From Anaerolineae bacterium (GTDB taxonomy: Bacteria > Chloroflexota > Anaerolineae > Promineifilales > Promineifilaceae), in the NCBI GenBank assembly GCA_023384415.1, contig JAHDWJ010000017.1, forward strand, positions 1 through 64,000: DNA of 64,000 bases. Reading direction: 5' to 3'. Numbering within the stretch: position 1 is the first letter of the stretch; each line of letters starts with the position of its first letter. Under the pieces are notes generated by a model, which was not told the DNA's origin, did no database searches, and saw only the letters and a list, made by a program, of their open reading frames with translations. Positions 59,121 through 64,000 of this stretch are shown piece by piece. Position numbers and translations under genes: made by a program.

Positions 59121-60464
59121 TTACTCCGTTATCCGATAGATGCCGCCACGACGGTCGAGAACATATAGTTCACCATTGACATCTTCACCAAAGCTGGTTA
59201 TTTGCATCAATGTTTGTGAGGCGACAGTGGTTTTGTTCCAGACCCCGCCGATGGGAAACAGCCCCCAAATGGTGCCAAAACAGAAATCAGCAAAGAAATA
59301 GTTGCCATAAAGGGCCGGATTGGCTGTCCCGCGATACATATACCCGCCGGTGACCGAGCATCCTTCATCACGTCCATAAACGGCGATGGGCTGGATGAGG
59401 CCGGCTGTCTGACAGTTCGCATTATTATAGCAGGCCCACCCTTCCATAATATTCCAGCCAAAGTTTGCCCCGCTTGGAGCTGCGGCCGCGTAAACATTGA
59501 TCTCTTCAAACGAATTTTGCCCCACATCGGCAATGAACAAATCCTGGGTAAGCGGGTCAAAGCTGAACCGCCAGGGGTTGCGCAGCCCATAATGCCAGAT
59601 TTCTAAGCGGCCGCCGCCAGCCACATACGGATTATCAGGGGGGATAGCATATGGCTCACCATTGTCTACATCCAGGCGCAAAATTTTGCCTAACAGGGAA
59701 TTCAGATTTTGCCCATGATTATGGGGATCCCCCTGACTGCCCCCATCTCCTGTGCCAATATAAAGATAACCATCGGGGCCAAAAGCGATTTGACCACCAT
59801 TGTGATTGTTATAGGGCTGGTTAATGGTAAGCAAAATCCGCTCGCTGGTGGAATCAGCCTGGTTAGGGTTGGCAGTGACCCGGAATTCGCTGATAACGGT
59901 ATGGCCATCGTTATTGGTGTAATCCACGAAAAAGCGACCGTTTTGGGCGTAGGTGGGGTGAAAGGCCAGCCCCAGCAGCCCTTGTTCATTGGCATCATCG
60001 CCAACCCGTGCCTGGATGTCCAGAAAAGGTTGGGCTAATAGCTGACCAGCCTGGATGATCTGAATGGTGCCCCGCTGCTCAACCACAAACAAACGATCAT
60101 CCCCGGCATGGGTGAGGGCAACAGGGCTGGTTAACCCTTCTACCACCAGCTCCAGATTAATGCTGGTTGCCAGTTGTGCCGTCAGAGTCGGGGTGGCGGT
60201 TGGTTCGGGAGTGCTGGTGGATGCGGGGGTGTCTGTAGGGGGTGGGTCGCCCGGAGTGGGGGAAGCGGCAAGTTCTGGGGGGGGTGTTGGGGTGGTGTCG
60301 GTGATGGCCGGAACGGGTAAGGATGTGGGAGACGCGGCCGCAATCTCGGTTGTCTGCGTATGGGTTGGTGCAATCGGGGGGGTAATGTTGCTCCCCTCGT
60401 TTTCTCGCCCACCACAGGCAGCGAGAAATAGTACGAAGAAAAGAAGGAAAAGTTGGTGTTTCAT
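59121..60464 (-). CDS. PQQ-dependent sugar dehydrogenase lipoprotein
   Basis: This 447-residue protein is a lipoprotein (FVLFLAACGG) with a long Thr-Pro linker (about 25-95, with TSTPEPTATPT) and a propeller of the same family: GQIAFGPDGYLYIGTGDGGS and IWHYGLRNPWRFSFD. It is the first of three tandem paralogues. Unlike the two that follow, it has a lipobox and lacks the LPxxxR-like C-terminal tail (it ends GIYRITE), so it appears to be anchored by lipid instead. The linker would hold the enzyme away from the membrane. The ribosome site is weak. Confidence 0.87.
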   Translation of the reverse strand: MKHQLFLLFFVLFLAACGGRENEGSNITPPIAPTHTQTTEIAAASPTSLPVPAITDTTPTPPPELAASPTPGDPPPTDTPASTSTPEPTATPTLTAQLATSINLELVVEGLTSPVALTHAGDDRLFVVEQRGTIQIIQAGQLLAQPFLDIQARVGDDANEQGLLGLAFHPTYAQNGRFFVDYTNNDGHTVISEFRVTANPNQADSTSERILLTINQPYNNHNGGQIAFGPDGYLYIGTGDGGSQGDPHNHGQNLNSLLGKILRLDVDNGEPYAIPPDNPYVAGGGRLEIWHYGLRNPWRFSFDPLTQDLFIADVGQNSFEEINVYAAAAPSGANFGWNIMEGWACYNNANCQTAGLIQPIAVYGRDEGCSVTGGYMYRGTANPALYGNYFFADFCFGTIWGLFPIGGVWNKTTVASQTLMQITSFGEDVNGELYVLDRRGGIYRITE

Positions 60465-60586
60465 AGTGGGTCTCAGATTATATCAATTCACGCCCAACGT
60501 GATGGGGAGATGGTAAAAAGGTTTTGGGCATGGCGCAAACACAGCCAAAGCACACATCGGGATAACTGCCTCAGATCAAAGAAAAA

Positions 60587-60623
60587 ACCTGCCCGGTAAC
60601 GATTTTAACCGTACCTGGCAGGT
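60587..60623 (-). terminator. Intrinsic terminator after citrate synthase
   Basis: ACCTGCCCGGTA (60587-60598) pairs with TACCTGGCAGGT (60612-60623) with one mismatch. Read on the minus strand the stem is followed by six T residues (A-run 60582-60587 on plus), the classical form. It lies 133 bases after the citrate synthase stop. Confidence 0.75.
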
Positions 60624-60755
60624 CAAGACTGTAACAAATGGTACTCTCCCTGTTAAGCCCCGCTCCCAAATGTTAAGCAAAGGCTTAAAATCAGTTAGCA
60701 GTGGGCAGTGAACAGTTAGCAGTGAGCAGTCTCTTAGTCTCCCCCTCTCCGCGTC

Positions 60756-61883
60756 TCACTCCTCAGTCCTGATGACTCGCCCCGTCGGGCCGACGTAATT
60801 GGCCTGGGGGCGGATGAGGCGGTTGTTGGCTAACTGCTCCAGGACGTGGCCGGTCCAGCCAGCAATACGGCTGAGGGCAAAAATACAGGTGAATTGGTCT
60901 ACGGGGATGTTGAGCATGTACAGGACTACCGCCGAATAATAATCTACATTGGCGTACAGGTTGCGGCTGACAAAATAATCATCCTGGCGAGTCAACTGCT
61001 CAATTTGGGCGGCGATTTCATACCAGTAGCCGTTGCCACTGGAGCGGGCCACATTTTCAGCCAGCGGCCGCAGCACCCGCGCTCTGGGGTCTTCCACCTT
61101 ATACTCCCGGTGGCCTATGCCCATGACCCGGTTGCCGGCATCACGAAAATCATTATACCATTGAGCTACATCACCAGTGGCGGCCGCGGCTAAAAACTGC
61201 TCCATCGCCTTTTGATTGGCTCCCCCATGAGCCGGTCCTTTTAATGTCCCCAGAGCCGTGGTAATAGCTGAGTACAAATCAGCATTCGTCCCCGTTGTTA
61301 CCCTGGCAGAAAAGGTAGAGGCATTAAAATCATGGTCTATGAGCAGTACCAGATACGCATCCAGGGCTTTGACAGCATCCTCATTGGGGGTATCACCGCT
61401 GAGCATATACAAGAAATTGGCCGCATGATCCAAATCCGGCCGAGGGTCTAACACCGGTTTTCCCTGGCGAATACGTTCCCAGGCAGCTACCAGAGTGGGA
61501 AATTGGGCCACCAGGCGCACGGCTTTCGCCCGCGCTTCGTCCAGGGTAATATCATCTGCGGCCGCATCATAAAAGGACAACAGACTCACCGTAGACCGCA
61601 AAACGGCCATTGGGTGGGCGGTATGAGGGAATTGGGCCATGAGGGCCAACAACGCAGCTGGGATGGGCCTTTGGGCCACCAATTTCTCTCTAAAATGGGC
61701 CAATTGCTCTGGCGTAGGCAGTTCCCCGTACCAGAGGAGATAAACTGCTTCTTCGTAAGTGACATTGGCCCCCAGGTCAGCAATCTGGTATCCCCGGATA
61801 ATCAATTCACCAATATCACCACGCACCCGGCTCAGGGCCGTATCGGCAACCGCCACTCCTTGCAAACCTTTACCGTCGCTCAT
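60756..61883 (-). CDS. Citrate synthase (short bacterial type)
   Basis: This 375-residue enzyme condenses acetyl-CoA and oxaloacetate. The start was taken at ATG 61883, which follows AAAGGAGC; an in-frame upstream extension of 73 codons has repeat-like sequence and no homology. Motifs include GLQGVAVADTALSRVRGDIG, IDHDFNASTFSARV, GPAHGGANQ with the catalytic His, GIGHREYKVEDPRA with the second His, and NVDYYSAVVLYMLNIP with the conserved Asp-Tyr region. The short length matches the citrate/2-methylcitrate synthase group of Gram-positive-like bacteria, so 2-methylcitrate activity cannot be excluded. The transcript ends at an intrinsic terminator. Confidence 0.92.
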   Translation of the reverse strand: MSDGKGLQGVAVADTALSRVRGDIGELIIRGYQIADLGANVTYEEAVYLLWYGELPTPEQLAHFREKLVAQRPIPAALLALMAQFPHTAHPMAVLRSTVSLLSFYDAAADDITLDEARAKAVRLVAQFPTLVAAWERIRQGKPVLDPRPDLDHAANFLYMLSGDTPNEDAVKALDAYLVLLIDHDFNASTFSARVTTGTNADLYSAITTALGTLKGPAHGGANQKAMEQFLAAAATGDVAQWYNDFRDAGNRVMGIGHREYKVEDPRARVLRPLAENVARSSGNGYWYEIAAQIEQLTRQDDYFVSRNLYANVDYYSAVVLYMLNIPVDQFTCIFALSRIAGWTGHVLEQLANNRLIRPQANYVGPTGRVIRTEE

Positions 61884-62146
61884 TGAAGCTCCTTTGGAAG
61901 TATGAATTATGAAGGATGAATTAGGAGAAGAGGTGATCCATAGATGGCGCAGATTTTCACAAATGGTTTTTAGCCGCAAATTTTTCCCCGGCCAATCCCT
62001 AAAAGCTGCGTTAATCTGCGGAAAATTGTTCTGTAAATTTGGATCTACTAAGACTCTGTCTCTCCCCAGGATGTTATTTTTGCTGGCTTTTTCAGCTACC
62101 AATCTATATTACGGGTATTACTTACAATTGAGTTACTGTCCACCGC

Positions 62147-63172
62147 TCACTGACTCTTTCTGAGCCGCTCCCCATATTGGGCTTCATAATATTGACGGAA
62201 CTCGCCAGATTTAATTTTACGCCACCACCATTCATTTTGGGCGTACCAACGGGCCGTTTTACGGATTGCTTCTTCAGCAGAGTGACGCGGCCGCCAACCA
62301 AGGTCCATGATTTTGCTAATGTTCAAACTATAGCGGCGGTCGTGGCCGGGCCGGTCTTCAACGTGGCGAATGAGGGAATGCGGCCGCTTTAATTCATCCA
62401 GTAAAATGCTTACCATTTCGATGTTTTCCATCTCATAACCAGTACCCACATTGTAAGCCTCACCTGAAACCCCTTTGTGCAGCACCAGATCAATCGCTTC
62501 GCAGTGATCTTCTACATATTGATACTCCCGCATCTGGCGACCATCACCGTAGAGGGGAAGCGGTTGGTGATCAATGGCATTGGTGGCAAAGAGCGGCACC
62601 GCTTTTTCCGGGTATTGGTATGGGCCAATATTGTTTGATCCCCGGGTGAGAGTGACAGGCAAACCATAGGTGATGAAGTACGCATTAACCAGGAGATCCC
62701 CCCCGGCTTTGCTGGCGGCATACGGGCTGCGTGGCTCTAGCTTATCTGTTTCAACACTGGATTGCCCATGGGGAATGTGGCCGTATACCTCATCGGTTGA
62801 GATTTGGTGATACCGCTCCAGTCCCAATTTACGCGTGGCTTCCAACAAGACATAAGTGCCGTACACCCCTGTCTGGATAAACGCATCCGGGTCCATGATG
62901 GAGCGGTCTACATGTGTTTCCGCGGCAAAGTTGATGATTGTATCTATGTCAAACTGTTTGATAGCAGCCTCGACTGCGGCCGCGTCGGCAATATCCCCTT
63001 TGACAAAATGGTATTGGGGGTCATCAGAGACATCTAACAAGTTGTCCAAATTGCCAGCATAAGTGAGTTTGTCATAAACAATAATGTTGTATTCGGGGTG
63101 GGTACGGCGCATATAAAGGACAAAGTTAGCCCCAATGAACCCGGCGCCCCCTGTAACCAGGATGTTTTTCAA
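62147..63172 (-). CDS. rfbB: dTDP-glucose 4,6-dehydratase
   Basis: This 341-residue short-chain dehydrogenase-fold enzyme makes dTDP-4-keto-6-deoxyglucose, on the route to dTDP-rhamnose. It starts at TTG 63172 with GAGG upstream. The NAD site is ILVTGGAGFIGANFVLYM, then FAAETHVDRSI, and the catalytic YxxxK is in SPYAASKAGGDLLV; the substrate region has LTRGSNNIGPYQYPEK. The other dTDP-rhamnose genes (RfbA, C, D) are not in the window. The rhamnose route would feed the glycosyltransferases seen elsewhere here. Confidence 0.93.
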   Translation of the reverse strand: MKNILVTGGAGFIGANFVLYMRRTHPEYNIIVYDKLTYAGNLDNLLDVSDDPQYHFVKGDIADAAAVEAAIKQFDIDTIINFAAETHVDRSIMDPDAFIQTGVYGTYVLLEATRKLGLERYHQISTDEVYGHIPHGQSSVETDKLEPRSPYAASKAGGDLLVNAYFITYGLPVTLTRGSNNIGPYQYPEKAVPLFATNAIDHQPLPLYGDGRQMREYQYVEDHCEAIDLVLHKGVSGEAYNVGTGYEMENIEMVSILLDELKRPHSLIRHVEDRPGHDRRYSLNISKIMDLGWRPRHSAEEAIRKTARWYAQNEWWWRKIKSGEFRQYYEAQYGERLRKSQ

Positions 63173-63200
63173 GAGTTACCTCGCTAAATAATTGATTGAG

Positions 63201-63305
63201 CGTAACTACTAAGGCTTACAGGAGTTTCACCATGAAGATGCCAAGAGCATTAAGAATTTCTTGAGAAACTTTGTATTCTTCGTGTCTTTGCCGTTAGTAG
63301 TTACG
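63201..63305. repeat. 105-bp inverted-repeat element, copy B
   Basis: CGTAACTACTAA (63201-63212) and TTAGTAGTTACG (63294-63305) are perfect 12-base terminal inverted repeats. The inside shares AAGAATTTCTTGAG with copy A at 43028-43132. The two copies are diverged but equal in length. Confidence 0.75.
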
Positions 63306-63560
63306 ATTGAGCATACATTACTGCGGGGCATTTTAACGCAAACAAAATGATTCAGCCAGACAGCTTGATTCGGCCTCAGGGGATAGAGGTGGCTGGACTT
63401 CAGCCGGGCAGGTGCAAGGCAAAACGATTTTGTACCTCTCTTGCCAGGGCGGGGCATACAGCAGAATGATCCTCTTCGGGATTAGGAATATTGGGCTATA
63501 TCCAAAACAAATTTGACCCCAATAAAGGGTTGCTATTTAGTGGGCTGGATGATAAACTAA

Positions 63561-63590
63561 TTGCACATTATTTGCACAATATATGCAAAT
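63561..63590 (+). promoter_or_regulatory. Phased TTGCACA repeats, candidate regulator site
   Basis: TTGCACA occurs at 63561-63567 and 63572-63578, exactly 11 bases apart, and TGCAAAT follows at 63584-63590 in the opposite sense. One helical turn between repeats fits binding of a dimeric regulator on one face. It lies 90-120 bases before the start of the downstream gene. Confidence 0.4.
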
Positions 63591-63680
63591 ATTTCTGTGA
63601 TGATGGGAGCTAACAGTGCATCGGAGAGCCGGGTCTGGCTATAGGTAAAGCTGGTGTTCATACGGGCAAAAGAGGAAACT

Positions 63681-64000
63681 ATGACGATTCAAATCTGGCA
63701 AAATTTTTATCAACGGATGATGCCCCTATTCACACCGCAGGCTGAGCGGTTTCTCGACAAAGCACAGCCAGAGCGGCTCGACTCGGTGGCCTTCCGCTAT
63801 ACCTTTTCTGTTGAGGCGATGATTAAAATTAGCCGTATCATTGAAAATACGGTTTTGGCTAACCCACGGGTCGCTGATGTACATGTCTCTTTCCAATATT
63901 TCTCCCGGCTCATACCCCAACGCGGCCGCTACCTCGATATAGCCTCAGCGGCCAAGCATTTATGGCTTTATGGAGCGTATGATATACCAGCCAACAATCT
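63681..64000 (+). CDS. DICT sensory domain-like protein, partial
   Basis: The gene starts at ATG 63681 with AGAGGAAA upstream and runs off the right edge after 106 codons without a stop. The visible part begins TIQIWQNFYQRMMPLFTPQA, then FRYTFSVEAMIKISRIIENT, and VHVSFQYFSRLIPQRGRYLD with IASAAKHLWLYGAYDIP. The pattern of FQYFSRL, later R-R/GRY and the closing LWLYG is like DICT domains, which accompany diguanylate cyclases and two-component proteins in cyanobacteria and Chloroflexota. What follows the domain cannot be seen. It contains one GCGGCCGC site. Confidence 0.5.
   Translation, partial: MTIQIWQNFYQRMMPLFTPQAERFLDKAQPERLDSVAFRYTFSVEAMIKISRIIENTVLANPRVADVHVSFQYFSRLIPQRGRYLDIASAAKHLWLYGAYDIPANN

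Larger units (their letters stand above)
63173..63680. other. Intergenic region, 508 bases
   Basis: This region between divergent genes holds the 105-bp repeat element (63201-63305), a stretch without recognised features to about 63540, and the TTGCACA repeat cluster at 63561-63590. No gene or RNA was recognised. Confidence 0.5.
1..64000. repeat. Dispersed octamer palindrome GCGGCCGC, about 119 copies
   Basis: Counted by eye, GCGGCCGC occurs about 119 times across the window, very often in the extended form CGCGGCCGCG. Composition alone predicts 2-3 copies. Most copies are inside genes, where the frame determines what they encode: Ala-Ala-Ala (GCG GCC GCG), Arg-Gly-Arg (CGC GGC CGC) or Cys-Gly-Arg (TGC GGC CGC). 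Examples are at 4030, 11629, 11679, 12562 (two overlapping), 25281, 34123, 34159, 45585, 55168 (two overlapping) and 62977. One copy sits in the glmS ribozyme near 13057. Long gaps cover 1655-3796, 5028-6297 and 53812-55016. The count is manual and may be off by a few. Confidence 0.9.

Noticed and set aside
61884..62102. N-terminal extension of citrate synthase by 73 codons
   Set aside because: The extension includes repeat-type intergenic sequence, has no similarity to citrate synthases, and ATG 61883 has a strong ribosome site.
1..64000. GCGGCCGC as a cloning-vector trace (NotI ends)
   Set aside because: Copies are spread evenly in all frames through dozens of genes, not at one boundary.

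Overview
The window looks like a chromosomal segment of a bacterium of the phylum Chloroflexota (Anaerolineae/Caldilineae-like). This is inferred from protein style, not from a marker gene: Uma2 endonuclease, BTAD-TPR regulator, many GNAT acetyltransferases, Thr-Pro linkers of the PTATPEP type, PQQ sugar dehydrogenases with DUF11 repeats, and secreted proteins ending in a short LPxxxR-like tail. GC content is roughly the mid-50s percent. No rRNA, tRNA, CRISPR array, integrase or transposase gene was seen.

Layout. 1-1760: two toxin-antitoxin modules (BrnT/BrnA-like; DUF433/DUF5615) framed by three copies of the 3' tail of a DNA methyltransferase/restriction gene. 1937-6004: cupin and GNAT pair, an ABC permease on the minus strand, and a Uma2 protein. 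6082-12746 (minus): a MarR regulator and an RND exporter carrying a ~670-residue repeat insert, then a GNAT and a DUF6508 protein. 12859-17549: a glmS self-cleaving ribozyme in front of glmS, then a GH36 alpha-galactosidase. 17527-26468: a DUF1801 protein, GNATs, a lipoprotein, an HdrD-like Fe-S membrane protein, a clan GH-A hydrolase and a GT39-like transferase. 26520-35324: a metal (probably copper) module with HMA protein, lipoprotein, CCAHH membrane protein, DUF2085 protein, histidine kinase with two NarL-type regulators, an unknown protein and a CopB-type ATPase. 35491-42956: ThDP enzyme, glyoxalase-fold protein, GNAT, DinB/MDMPI-like protein, BTAD regulator and MetE-like protein. 43150-50648: two CrtI-like oxidoreductases, a baeRF3/Balon-like ribosome hibernation protein, a Cys-rich protein, a GT4 and a BcsL-like GNAT. 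51085-64000: a haem-c beta-propeller protein, an antitoxin/PIN pair, a WecG-type transferase, three PQQ dehydrogenase paralogues, citrate synthase, dTDP-glucose 4,6-dehydratase, and the start of a DICT-like sensor protein.

The most striking genome-scale signal is the octamer palindrome GCGGCCGC. I count about 119 copies by eye in 64 kb (roughly one per 540 bases) where about 2-3 would be expected by composition. It lies inside most core genes and even inside the glmS ribozyme. It is absent from several probably acquired genes (toxin-antitoxin pairs, Uma2, cupin/GNAT). It resembles the HIP1 palindrome of cyanobacteria in behaviour, with a different sequence. The second layer of structure is several families of intergenic inverted repeats, including two related 105-bp elements with 11-12-bp terminal inverted repeats.
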